Under the pieces are notes generated by a model. It worked only from the letters and a program-made list of their open reading frames with translations. It did not search any database and was not told where the DNA came from. This document shows, piece after piece, positions 44,017-55,009 of a stretch of 64,000 nucleotides of DNA. Within the stretch, counting starts at the first letter, position 1. The number at the start of each line of letters is the position of its first letter. Made by a program: the position numbers and the translations under genes. Origin of the DNA: Endocalyx cinctus (taxonomy: Eukaryota; Ascomycota; Sordariomycetes; Amphisphaeriales; Apiosporaceae); NCBI GenBank assembly GCA_001600455.1, contig BCKC01000007.1:363394-427393 (forward strand). The letters run 5' to 3'.

Positions 44017-45797
44017 ATGTTCGTCTTCCTGTTGTGTTTTTTCTTGCTAGGTACTCCCAGGGTTTCATGCCGCCATATCAGTCAAGGACCCCCTTCGCCT
44101 ATTGTCTCAACTGCGATAGCAACGGCTTGCAAATGGCCTCTGGAGAGGAGAGAATGGTACTCATACCCCGCTCATTTACGAGAAGAGAGTGGAGAGCTCA
44201 TATTACCGGCTGAAAAAAAAAAAAAGGAGGACTTTATCAAATCACGCAAAACTTAGCTTCGTTCGTGCTGTCCGATGTCTACAATCAAAGCCCGGGACGA
44301 CGCGGGATTTATACGACGGCGTTAGATCGCGATATGACGATTTCTTGGCACTTCATATCAGTCAGACGGATTATATTCACTGGGTTGTAAGTGCCTAGCA
44401 TGAAAAGCCCCCTCGTATCGCTGCCGTCATGTTTAATCAAATAATTGTGTGGGTGTTTTTAGGGGCAGTTTTTACCGTGAGTAAGAAAAAAGAAGCAACG
44501 AGAATTCCTGAAATATTAAGTTGTTATCGTTGACGTGGGAATGAATGTAGCTGGCATAGGTATTTCTTGTGGTTATTCGAACAAGACCTCCGAAATAAAT
44601 GTGGTTATTGGGGTGCGGTACCGTGAGTTTAACCACGAGTGTAGTCCCTTTCTCCTTCATTTTATCATATTAACTTTTCTCATTACAGATATTGGGGTAT
44701 GTGTTCATCATTCCTAGATCTCACCGCGAGTCGTCATTTCCTAACATACCCGGTAATGGAATAAACTAGATTGGACACAAGATGCGGTTAGCGAATCGGC
44801 GTTCGTTACAGCGCCCGTGTTTGATCCCGTATATGGTTTCGGAGGTACGTATAGATGCAACCGAAATCGGTATCTGGTACCCCCTCAAGAAACTAAGCAG
44901 ACTGATTGATCGGGCGTGGCTTACTTGAAGGCAACGGCGATTTCATCGAGGACATCAGCAGCTTCCCCGACGACCGGAAGGCGATGACGAACATACCCGG
45001 CCGGACAGGAGGTGGTAAGTATACTTCGAAAGCACAATAGTTTCTAATAATATTACTCGAATAAAAAAAATTACAAGGTCTGTCATCGCTCACATTGGTA
45101 GGGTGCATCACGAACGGGCCGTTCGCCAACGTCAAAATCTCCATGGGGCCCGGAAACCACACCGAGCACACACCACACTGTCTCCGACGAGATTTCAGCC
45201 CGTGGTTAATAACACAGACGTTGAACGCGAGTGTGCTGTCGTTCGTGTTAGAAGCAGACGATTACTTCGACCTCGAACACCGGATCGAAGGGCTTGCTCT
45301 AGGTGTTTCTCATATGTCTCTTCACGCCGGTGGACACCTCGGTGTTGGCGGTATGCTAGGTGATGTGAGTTGAAAGCACCCCTTTTCCCCCTTCGCTACC
45401 TTCCGAGGTTAAGTTAACAGTGGTGGTGTTAAAAATCAAGATGGCGAACACGTATTCGTCCCCGGGTGATCCCCTATTTTGGCTTCACCACGCAGCGCTG
45501 GATCGGGTCTGGGACACTTGGCAGCGACAGGGTAAGTAAGCGTCGTTGATATCTTGTGGTACATGGTTCTCTATGGGAGTGCTGCTAATGTTCGTTGGCT
45601 CAGATTGGGAAAAGAGAAAGGAAGATATAGGCGGCCCGGATACGCAATGGGCATATCCTTACAATTACTTCGGCGATAAACCTTACAAAAATATTACTCT
45701 TGATTTCGAGATGGAATTTGGGCGCGTAGGTGGATCAGTCAAAATCGCAGCCGCTATGAGTATCGATGGTGGTCCATTATGCTATACATATAAATGA
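44017..45797 (+). CDS. Secreted tyrosinase (short fungal type), ten exons
   Basis: Exons are 44017-44156, 44227-44386, 44463-44476, 44551-44622, 44689-44696, 44770-44844, 44931-45014, 45102-45364, 45441-45531 and 45604-45797. The total is 1101 nt, encoding 366 aa. A signal peptide ([18 protein letters not shown]) is followed by [14 protein letters not shown] and [11 protein letters not shown], typical of this family. The CuA site is [19 protein letters not shown] (His 90, 98, 107). The CuB site is HAGGH (259, 263) plus [15 protein letters not shown] (288/289). PYWDWTQDAV and [13 protein letters not shown] are also conserved. Exon 5 is an 8-nt microexon needed to make YWDW, and exon 3 has only 14 nt. 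It oxidises phenols and o-diphenols, in melanin or metabolite chemistry. No C-terminal shielding domain is present. Confidence 0.96.
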
Positions 45798-46026
45798 GAC
45801 GGAAGATAAGGTTTAATGCGCTTGTAATCAAGCGAAGATTCTGTATAATATTTTGTCGTATCTACATTCAATCATGAACTCTCTTGTCTATAAACTTTAA
45901 TCATCAACCATTCTTGCTATGATCAAATAATTCAGCATTACTGTTGGTTGAAAACAGCAAACATTAACGGAGTAATATGAGCAGGGATATATGTCGAAGG
46001 CGCGATAGTCGAGGACGCAGTGTCTC

Positions 46027-46686
46027 TTACGCCGAGGTGGTTTTTATACCGGAGAATGATTCTTCCTCTTCCCACCACTTAAGGAAGCTTTGCATTCGTT
46101 CGGTCCTCTCGGCAGCTAAATTTCGGCCGAGATCAGTCTTCATCATGCCCTGGAGCTTTAGAAGTTTATCGTGGAAATGCTGTATGGAATCAGCCATGGA
46201 CGCCTTGGTCCTGGCGCCGGTAAAGGTGAATACGCGACCGATGCCGACGCTGCCTATAGCATCGAGTCTATCCGCATCTTGGACGACTGCCAGCTCTGGG
46301 TAGGACTTGACGAGGTTCGTTACTCGAGCGGGGTCCTTGATCTCGCTCGAATAACTGACGCCGAGGCAGATGGCTTGCACCCTGCTGGCTAGGCTTTCCT
46401 CGGCTCCCAGGGATAAGAGGAGGTCGTGCACCAAGGTGGATGCGTCTTCGCCGGGTTTAAGATATTTTTTATCGCCCACGTCGTGAAGGAGGGCAGATAA
46501 GACGACGACTTGGGGGTCTCTAGGCGGGTTGTCCGGAGAGTTGGAGTGTATGTACTTGGCGAGGCCTACGACACGCCGGATATGATTAAAATCATGAGAG
46601 CCGTCATAGTTTGCCATGTATGCCTCGACATATTCGGTAACGGAGTTGACGAGCTTCTCATCGGCTGACGCGTCTACGGTAGACAT
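46027..46686 (-). CDS. HD-domain metal-dependent phosphohydrolase
   Basis: A single exon encodes 219 aa from the ATG at 46686 (MSTVDASADEKL); the frame upstream opens only with GTG. The HD signature is complete: SHDFNHIRRV (first His), ALLHDVGDKKY (HD pair) and VVQDADRLDAIGSVGIGRVF (distal Asp). The LDAIGxxGIxRxF segment places it with the small HD hydrolases such as bacterial YpgQ-like nucleotide pyrophosphohydrolases and their fungal relatives. The predicted role is hydrolysis of a nucleotide or phosphate ester in the cytosol; the substrate is unproven. Its 3' end faces the tyrosinase 3' end across about 230 bp. Confidence 0.93.
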   Translation of the reverse strand: MSTVDASADEKLVNSVTEYVEAYMANYDGSHDFNHIRRVVGLAKYIHSNSPDNPPRDPQVVVLSALLHDVGDKKYLKPGEDASTLVHDLLLSLGAEESLASRVQAICLGVSYSSEIKDPARVTNLVKSYPELAVVQDADRLDAIGSVGIGRVFTFTGARTKASMADSIQHFHDKLLKLQGMMKTDLGRNLAAERTERMQSFLKWWEEEESFSGIKTTSA

Positions 46687-49600
46687 GGTTGAATAATCTT
46701 CACCCCACACTAAGTCTTAGGAACTACCGTAAGGGGCATTAGTATGAAGAAATAAGCGCTCATCGATACCCTCTATCCATGCGTCCATGCATTCATGGAT
46801 TTTGATGCTGCTCACGAGGCTACATGATGGTAATGTTCACCGAGACGGTAAATCGTGGTGGTGTTCTGCATATGCAGGACTAAAGGAGAAGTATGCGACA
46901 TAGGCGCCAAAACTACGTCGAGAGGTTACAACGAGACCCGCACGGAAGAACGACTTACTGGATTTTGTATATCGTTCTAGTTAAGTTCGAGATAGATAAG
47001 CCGAAGCAGCACCGGGATCGTAAGGAGTAACAAGGCTAAGAAGAATAGAAGATGGTGTGTATAGCCAGCAAGGTAGGCTGGTAGTGTAGGTAAGCTACCG
47101 TAGCAGGTTGTGTAATTGTAGGCTGACTGGTAGAGTGTGGATACAACCTTGGAACTATGCAATGCAAGTTGATCGGATCAACATTTAAAAATGGGTGAAT
47201 CACATCTCATTACTGACATTTATCAAGAAAGCCGCATTAGGATTTATATAATGTAATGTGTATTCTAGGCAGCTACACGATCCAAGCAAGGTACAAGGAT
47301 CTCCGTCTAGGATCGAAGGATACCGACGGTTGCGATGTCACGATGGTTATTACTGTAAGAAAGGATTGATAGATGCTAGTATAAAATCCATCCATGTCCA
47401 CGGATATGCATGTTCATGGTAATTTTGCATACAAGCGCCCAGCCAAGCTTAGTCATGTGATTAAAGCTGGGGATCGATCCAATTAGATTGATGAAGTCCA
47501 CAATAAATTAATTAGCTACTGTGTTATTATTGTACTCGTACTGTAACTTCACTGAAAGATAAAAGGTATTTAGCGTATTTTGCACCTTATCACCTCTTAC
47601 CCCGCTCTATTAGCCAAGCTAACTGTAAACACTACCAGGCAGCTCCAGGCTGCCAGGCTGCCAGGTAGGTACCTATTACAGTACGTATACTACACTCGCT
47701 ATACTGTATTCATCTCAACCCATACTGCCCACACTCCCATTTCTTCTCACGCATAGACCTTTTACCAGGCTCTTCCTTACCTCCACCAGCCATCTTCATC
47801 CGTTCATCACATTTCATCATACTTCTTTAACAAGGGGAGCAGCCACAAGTTCCACACACACATATCCATACCCATCCTTTTTTTTATCATTTCTTTTTTC
47901 CCCTTTCAGCTTCTTAAATGTAACCGGTAGAGAGAAGTGTAGAAAACCAGAATCTCAATCCATGATAGATGACAAAATGGCTCGTTACTTCATTATCATG
48001 ATATCTTGATATCGAGTGTGATCAAACTCACATACCCGCCGACGCTAATAAATTATTACATGCATTACCTCGATAGATCGGAGATCCCCCCTTTATTTCG
48101 TTATTATACTAGTAGTCCGTACTCTGCTAAACCTGCGCATAGAAGCTGGCATACGTAGTTCTACGCCCGAGTTTGCTGTCATTCATTCATTCATTCATTC
48201 ATCCGCTCAGCCATACGGCGCAGGCAGGTAGTTGTAGCACGGCATTAGACATTTTTCTCGGTATCACCAAATACCAACTTGAGGTTTGTCGGATACTCAA
48301 CGATAATTAAGCCGACTCGTCAATTGGTTATAATTTATCTCCCTCTGCATAAACCATTGAAAATGTTGTACTACTTTTCCAGCGTAAAAGATTACCAAGC
48401 TCCGTCGATCAGTCAAACACTACTTTACGGTATTCTTGGCTTGGAAGAAGGAAAGTTTCTATATTTGGTTTCCACTGACGATCATCTGTACTAGGTCTGT
48501 GATTCTACATCCATGGATGTGTATATGTAAGTGTGTTCATATGGAGGAGTACTGGTCTAGTACGTTTTCCCGGATTCCACCAATCTGACTTTCTACTCGT
48601 TCTCCTTATTCATCATAATCATCCGATCTCAAATTGAAATTTTATCAAGTGGAATAACCCTTCACCAATTGGATTTCTTCCTACTCTATCACGGTCTTCA
48701 TATGCAGGCTGAGGACCACTACTGAATTCCTGCATACTTCAGTTCCATGGATGTTGATCTTTTTTTTCTTCTCTTATTTTTTACAGGGTGGGTATGTGGG
48801 GTTCATCGCTTAATTGACCAGCATATCGTATGCCGTCGTCCAGGTCTTCCCTCCGTGCCGGGCATTCTATTCTAGTTACACTAATAAGCAGACAAATGGA
48901 GCAGTTCAAATGTCCTTTCTCCGAATTGTACCCTTCCTCATGCAGTTACGCATTCGGTGGTCAGCCCCATCATTGGACGGCACACTGCACGACGTCGTGT
49001 GATGGGTGATAGTCGTGCTTGTTATTGGTCTTTTTCATATCTCTATTGGCCAATCATGACCGGGATTTAGACGCTCAATCACTTCTTCCCGGCTGGCTTG
49101 ACCCTGTCATGCCTGTCTTATCCTGTCTACCGTCACTCCTTGCTGCCAATTACTATCTTTTTTTACTCGACGTCTTAACCAAACTAGGTATTGTTTGTTT
49201 GTCCCTCAACCCCCGCTCCCACGATGCTTAGCCGCCCAACTTGCAGCACCGCTGATAGTCTTCGCTGCATCGAAGCACTTTGCCGGTCTTCGAGATATCA
49301 CCAAGAGTTGAGTTGGTGTAATATGTTACTTTCCTAAGTAACCTAGACGCAACTCGTGCATCCTTAGCAATTATGACCCGCACATGTGGTCGAAGGTAGT
49401 ACGCTAACCTGCATCCATCCTGCCACCCAGCCCAGGCATATACATCTTATTATTGTTGTTGTTGGTTTTTTTTATGGTTACAATGTGGTCTTCCAGATAG
49501 GCCAGCTGGGCCTTGCCCCCAACATATAATAATAGCTTGCCATCCTCCCTTCGTTTTTCGTTTTTCTCTCTTTCTTTCTCCAGCAAGCACTCAAACACCA

Positions 49601-49891
49601 AAAACTAGTTTTCCGTTTTCTTTCTTTACCACTTTTTTGTTTTCTTTTTTATCGCTTTTAGAGCTGTGCTCTTCTTGCCTGTTAATATCCCCCTAATTAA
49701 TTTTATACCAAATACTCAAAAATCAAAAAATCTATACTACAGTTGCCGGTCAACTAACCCCCTAATCATCAACGAAATACCCCCCCTAATAGAAACAGAA
49801 ACTAGTTTTTCCTTGCTCGTCAACGCCTTGAACAATCTTTTTTTTCTTTACAAGAAACGACAATTAATTGCAAATTAACAACTTAATCATA
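46687..49891. other. Long intergenic region with repeats and pyrimidine-rich leader
   Basis: More than 3 kb has no supported gene. It contains a (CATT)n run (about 48179-48203) and short CCAGGCTG repeats near 47635-47665. A strongly pyrimidine-rich stretch (about 49540-49870) is probably the promoter and leader of the following highly biased gene. Frames of 60-71 codons here have no signatures. Confidence 0.5.
48179..48203. repeat. (CATT)n microsatellite
   Basis: About six tandem CATT units lie in intergenic DNA. Confidence 0.85.
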
Positions 49892-50749
49892 ATGGCGACC
49901 ATCCAGCTTTCTTTCTCTCTTCGCGTTTCTTCCGGCGTTAAGTCCGTTCATTTGCTTGGTTCTTGGGACAACTATGTTGGTCAGATTCCCCTTTCCAAGG
50001 ACAAGTCTTCCTCCAAGTCCGGTTCGTGGAAGGGTACCTTCCGCTTCCAGGGCAACCTCGAGCCTGGCCAGCGATACTGGTACTACTACATCATTGACGG
50101 CTACCACGTATCGCACAACCCCAGCGAAGCCTCGACCGTAGAACCCACCACCGGCCGAGAACTCAACATCCTTGACGTTCCCAAGGACAAGTCTAGCAAG
50201 TCTTCTCACAGCTCCAGCAAGAGCTCGTCGCGACACCACTCTTCGTCGTCGTCCAAGGACAAGCACCGATCATCCAAGCGTGGCTCCCTCGCCGTTGACA
50301 TCCCCAAGGGACGACCTCTGTCGACCTCGCAGATCGTCGCTCCCAAGCCCATGGCCCCGCACGCCACCCGCCACATCTTGGACACCACCTACGGCGACGA
50401 CGAGATGGACGAGTTAACCGCCCGCTTCGGCCGCTCCGGTTTCGAAGAGGAGGACGTCTACTCCGACTTCACCACCTCGCCCGTGTCTTCCTCCGGCTCC
50501 AGCCTCTCTTACCGCTCCGACAGCTCGTCCCCCAGCTCGTCGCTCTCCGGCTACAGCACTCCGGCATCGGACTGCAGCAGCTGCACCTGCGAGCGCTACG
50601 GTATCACCCGCAAGGGCGACCGTGTCAAGATCGACTGCGGCGGCTCCCGATGCGGCTACAGCGACTCGGACAGCGCCTGCAGCTCCGGCGAGGAGGAGGA
50701 GTACGTCTCCCGCAGCGCCCGCCGCAACGGCATCGTCATGCGCGGCTAA
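49892..50749 (+). CDS. AMPK-type glycogen-binding (CBM48-like) domain protein
   Basis: A single exon encodes 285 aa from the ATG at 49892, in the favourable context CATAATGG. Residues 1-95 form an AMPK1-CBM fold: LRVSSGVKSVHLLGSWDNYV, then GSWKGTFRFQ, and RYWYYYIIDGYHVSHNP with EPTTGRELNIL, as in AMPK-beta/Gal83 and CBM48 modules. The rest has no kinase-binding or ASC domain: a Ser/Lys-rich stretch (KSSSRHHSSSSSKDKH), a DELTARFG segment, a Ser-rich run and a C-terminal Cys cluster (DCSSCTCERYG, KIDCGGSRCGYSDS). It is therefore not a canonical AMPK beta subunit. Codons end mostly in C and the leader is pyrimidine-rich, suggesting high expression. A glycogen or stress-granule role is inference. 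Confidence 0.88.
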   Translation: MATIQLSFSLRVSSGVKSVHLLGSWDNYVGQIPLSKDKSSSKSGSWKGTFRFQGNLEPGQRYWYYYIIDGYHVSHNPSEASTVEPTTGRELNILDVPKDKSSKSSHSSSKSSSRHHSSSSSKDKHRSSKRGSLAVDIPKGRPLSTSQIVAPKPMAPHATRHILDTTYGDDEMDELTARFGRSGFEEEDVYSDFTTSPVSSSGSSLSYRSDSSSPSSSLSGYSTPASDCSSCTCERYGITRKGDRVKIDCGGSRCGYSDSDSACSSGEEEEYVSRSARRNGIVMRG

Positions 50750-52897
50750 GAGAACTTGCTACCAGTTTAGATGTTGGGAGGGGAGACTTACTTTTTCATT
50801 TTCCCAAGCAATGACTTTTCTTATTTTCTCAAAAATAACCTAATGCCAATCACCGGAAGATTTGTTGATGCACAAAAGCTTTTTGGCTGTATTCGCTCAT
50901 TATCACGGGCAAACACGTCGCGCGCCGCGCCTACTTTCACTTTGTACGGTGTCGGCGCACGCTGCTTCTCGTCCTGTTGTTCCCATTGCATTCCGCGCGG
51001 ACGCGTTATATGGGCTCTGGATATTCTTCTCCACTTGAAAAAGTGTGAGTTTAAGTTGAACCTCTTCCGAATCCCACTACCGGAAACTCGGACAAGCCGG
51101 TTCTTGTCCGCGTCCGGGGTTGGTTCGGAGAGTAGGTGAAATTTCCTCGTCATCTTTTGATGAAGACAAGATTAAAAAGGAAATTCTCAGTCCCCGCGTT
51201 TTTCCGCTGCGCTGCTCATGCCCAGCTGGGTCGATACTGCGACCCCCACGAAGTCTGATCTTTTTCTTCTTCTTTCGACTTCGTGCGATACCCCCTTTTT
51301 TTCTGTTTCGTATGTCCAAGGACAATTTTGTTTCCCGAAATGTCTAGAGCATTTTCTTTTGAATTTGCTCCAGCGAAACGAAGGAATATTTCCTTTTTCT
51401 CTCATTGTAATACATATGTGTACTTATCTTTATGTATCAAGAACAGGAAAGAAAAAAACCATCTGTCAATCATGGCACCTCTAGGAAGATAGAAGTAGGA
51501 TACTAGCTCTACTTCTGTACTCCGAAAGGCATTTGCCATATTGTTTTATTAAAAAAAAAAATATAATAAAAAAAGGTGGTGGTGGAGGTAAACAGAAAAA
51601 ATATCCTTTTAGTTATTTACCTGAACTAGAATTTTCCTTATGAATTTCTAGAAAGACAAATATGTAGGAATAATAATCAAAGAGATATCAATCAAGACAA
51701 GAGGTTTACCTCCTAGAAAATTTTCATGAATTTGCCTTCAGTTTTTAATGAGCGTGCTAGTAAAGTGACATGAACGACATTGATTATTTATACTATGTGG
51801 TTCCTACGTGGAATCCGTCTATTAAAAAGTAGATTTCGTCCAAAACTACCTCCTGGGATAAGCTTAGGGAGAGAGGAATACGATTAGACGAAAGAAGAAA
51901 ATTACCTACGGTGGCCACTTATACATATATGTATCACGAGAGTCTTCGTTGGATGAATGAGGCCATAATTAGATTGAATTCTACGAAGTCTTGTGTATCT
52001 ATGAAAACTCTACTTTTTTTTTTTTTTGTTTAATTGGGTTGACATTTTAGCTACGGTATCCTCCATCCTAGGTATCTATCTAGGTTAACAGAATCTAATG
52101 ATATATCATCAAATTTCATATGAATGTGTATGAGCTGGCATAACCAAGGAGGGAGGATAGTTGTGATATCAGTCCTTTGTACTCGTCACACTCACTCATA
52201 TGCCCCCTCCTTATCTCTCTACATACGAATTAAGTCTTAGAGACACATGGGGGAAATAGATAGTAAGAGTTCACTTCAATATTGGATATAAGGAGACATA
52301 AAAACGAAGAGCGAGAAAATCACCAGGACGGAATAGTTAACAGCCCGAAGGAGTTTGTTATTGCTTGGTTTCTCTACCTAGGTTGGGAGAATTGATATAA
52401 AATAATCATGAAACTTAATAAGGCCTCCTCCCTCTCGGTGTCCAAGCCCCAACCAATAACTATAACGAAACGTGTAGAGACATATGCGTCTGTCCCTGAA
52501 CCCTCCCATCCGATTCCTCTCCATCTCAAATATCAAACAAGCCACCAACGCCTAATGCCATGATTTTTTTTTTTTGCTTGATGAAACGTTCGTAAGAGAA
52601 AAAAAAAAAAGAGAGAAAATAAAAATAAGAAAACAGTATTCCAGGTCGTCGCGGTATGAAGAATGCGAATTGCGTTTCGTAAGCTTCGGTTCTTTATATG
52701 TAATTCGTGAGGTGAAAGCGTAGATGGGGTATAATGTACAAAGATATGAGTCGAAGAGAAAGGTCATATGGTACAAGGGTTATTATGTTGGGCATTGAGG
52801 ACAAAAGGCCATCGTTACTATATGCAGAGTGGGTCATGTATGATTGCTTTTTCGGATTCGAAAACGAGAGTCACCATACTATCGGTCGTGAACTGTG
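50750..52897. other. Intergenic
   Basis: No gene is supported. GC-richer sequence at about 50900-51250 yields overlapping frames (50771-51139 plus, 50821-51153 minus) without signatures. It may be the long 3' UTR of the preceding gene or a non-coding transcript. Poly-A and poly-T runs lie near 51550-51575 and 52014-52027. Confidence 0.4.
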
Positions 52898-54751
52898 TTA
52901 AAGTTGTTTATAGTCGCTAGGACGTACCCTTCGCTGTCGGTTTTGATGTCGATTAGGGTTGACCGGCTTACGGAAGTATGCGTCGTCGTCGGTGCTGGCG
53001 TTGGTGAAGTTAGGCTTGCGGGATTGTTGGTTGAAATTGTTATTATTGTGATGGTGATAACCGTTCATCCCTCCGCCGTTCTGCATGTTGCCCATACTAT
53101 TCATGTTGGGCATACCGCCTCCGTTCATTCCACCAAAATTGGAGCCGCCGCCGCCGCCGCCAAACATGCCGTTGTTATTCATGCCGTTAAAGCCCATTCC
53201 ACCATTCATGCCCATCATAGGGTTCATAGGGTTCATCATCATGGGGTTCATGCCCATCATCATGGCCATGTTCATATTGCCGGGTCCGAAGCCGCCCATG
53301 TTGTTCATCGGGAACCCCATCATGTTGGGCATCATACCGCCCATGCCGTTCATCCCTTGGGCCATCATATTCTGCGACTCCTGGTTCTGGGCTTCTTGAA
53401 GACGCATAGCTTTAGGTCCTTTGGGTATTTTAGGATTTTCCATTAGTTCTTCGGCAGGTCGTTTCTTAGGGTTCGCCGCTTCCTGAGCTTTCGAGGCGTC
53501 GCCGGCACCAGTCGAAGCACCAGAAGCTGAATTGATCTTGGCAGTATCTGTGGGTGTGGTTTTGACATTTGCTGAGGTAGTTGGTGTTGGGGACTTGCTC
53601 TTCTCAGGAAGTCCTTTTTTAGTGTTAGCTTTAGGGGCTACGGAGTCGGCCGCTTTCGACACTGGTTCAGGTTCGGTTGATTTCTGGGGCTTTTCGGTCG
53701 GTGACTTAGCAACAGGAGGGCTCTGTGATCGCTCCTTGGCCTTGGCCTTATCTTTATCTGCAAGATACTCCCGGATTTTGGTAGTGGTTTCATCATCAGC
53801 CTTGAGATCATCAATTAATACTCCTTCGGTCTGACAGCCTGGGCAGACAAAGTCGGTTTCGATGAGAGCATTAGTAATGCAGTCATTACAGTACGTCTTC
53901 TCACAGCATGGTGTCTTCATTGGTTCTATGAACATCCTGTTGTCGATAGAGCACAATAACCCTTTCTCCTCTAGCTCCTTGTCTTCGGCAGAAGCCGCCT
54001 TCTGCGCGGCTGCCGATGATTTTGTCTTGGCCTGGAACTGTTCCCAAGAGGCTTTATCTGGCTCCGCTATCACAAACTCTCCCTCTGCATTAACCATAAC
54101 ACCGACAGGAGGCTTCACTTCTTCGCCATCCGCACCAGTTTGCTGAAGCGCTGACTTGTCTACCGTCTTCAGAAACGAGCGCGGGATTCCTGTCGTGCGC
54201 TTCACACGAGGACGGTTATCGAATTCTGGGTTGTCATTCGTAGGACATACTTGGATCCAGTGACCCTTTTGTCCACATCGGTAGCAGATATATCCATTGG
54301 GAGGATCATGGTCTGGGACGTTGGCTGCTTTCTTGGCACCCGGTTTATATACAGCGGTTTGACTGCAACAAATCTTAGTATCATGAAATAATTTTACGTA
54401 GGGCTATGGGCTTAAACTAAATTTCAAACTCACTGTGACATCTCTTCTTGCTGCGCCGTCCATTGATCTGATTGTGCCTGGAACATAGCCATCATCCTCT
54501 CCTCTTCAGTAAGCGCCGCGCTCATTTGAGGGAGACTTGTTACAGGTTTTGCTGATTTCGCTGCATTTTCTTTTCGTGCTGCATTTTTAGCACTGGCAGG
54601 CATTTTGCCTGATACATATCGAGCAGCCCGACCGGCTCCTGGTTTCTGTGGAGGTAACCGTCGAGCAATAACTGTTGTAGCCCGAGGTATTACGGTGGTA
54701 TCGTCATCGTATTCTGTGAATTTATGGTATTAGTCAATATCAAAAGAAAAG

Positions 54752-54790
<39 letters not shown>

Positions 54791-55009
54791 AAGAAAAACG
54801 ATTCGACAAAATATAATAGTCTGGGGAATTTGCTTACCTTGACTGCCATCTTCGGAATATATAGCGAGATCAAAATCGGTTCCATCACCAAGGCCACTTT
54901 TGGTAATAATATCACGTTTGAGTTCGAATACCGAGATACCTGTGCCTAAGAACTCAACCCTGGATGGTTCTTTCTGAGATTTGAATTTGAAGAATACGGA
55001 AGAAGTCAT
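52898..55009 (-). CDS. MPE1: Mpe1 / RBBP6-type cleavage-polyadenylation factor subunit
   Basis: Exons are 55009-54838, 54713-54434 and 54362-52898, with introns of 124 and 71 nt, encoding 638 aa. The N-terminal ubiquitin-like DWNN domain begins MTSSVFFKFKSQKEPSRVEF and is split by intron 1, continuing EYDDDTTVIPRATTVIARRL. A CCHC zinc knuckle (CYRCGQKGHWIQVC) follows. A RING/U-box comes next: LLCSIDNRMFIEPMKTPCC, YCNDCI and FVCPGCQ. This domain order defines Mpe1/RBBP6, which works in the cleavage and polyadenylation factor at mRNA 3' ends. After a KAKERSQSP-type linker, the tail is extremely Met/Asn/Gly-rich (MMGMNPMMMNPMNPMMGMNG) and ends in a basic patch. Intron 1 carries a (GA)n tract. 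Confidence 0.96.
54754..54787. repeat. (GA)n microsatellite inside MPE1 intron 1
   Basis: About 17 GA units lie on the plus strand (TC on the sense strand), forming a polypyrimidine tract upstream of the intron acceptor. Confidence 0.85.

Noticed and set aside
50771..51153. Overlapping plus and minus frames of about 110-122 codons
   Set aside because: They overlap on opposite strands with no motif; likely UTR or non-coding sequence after the CBM gene.
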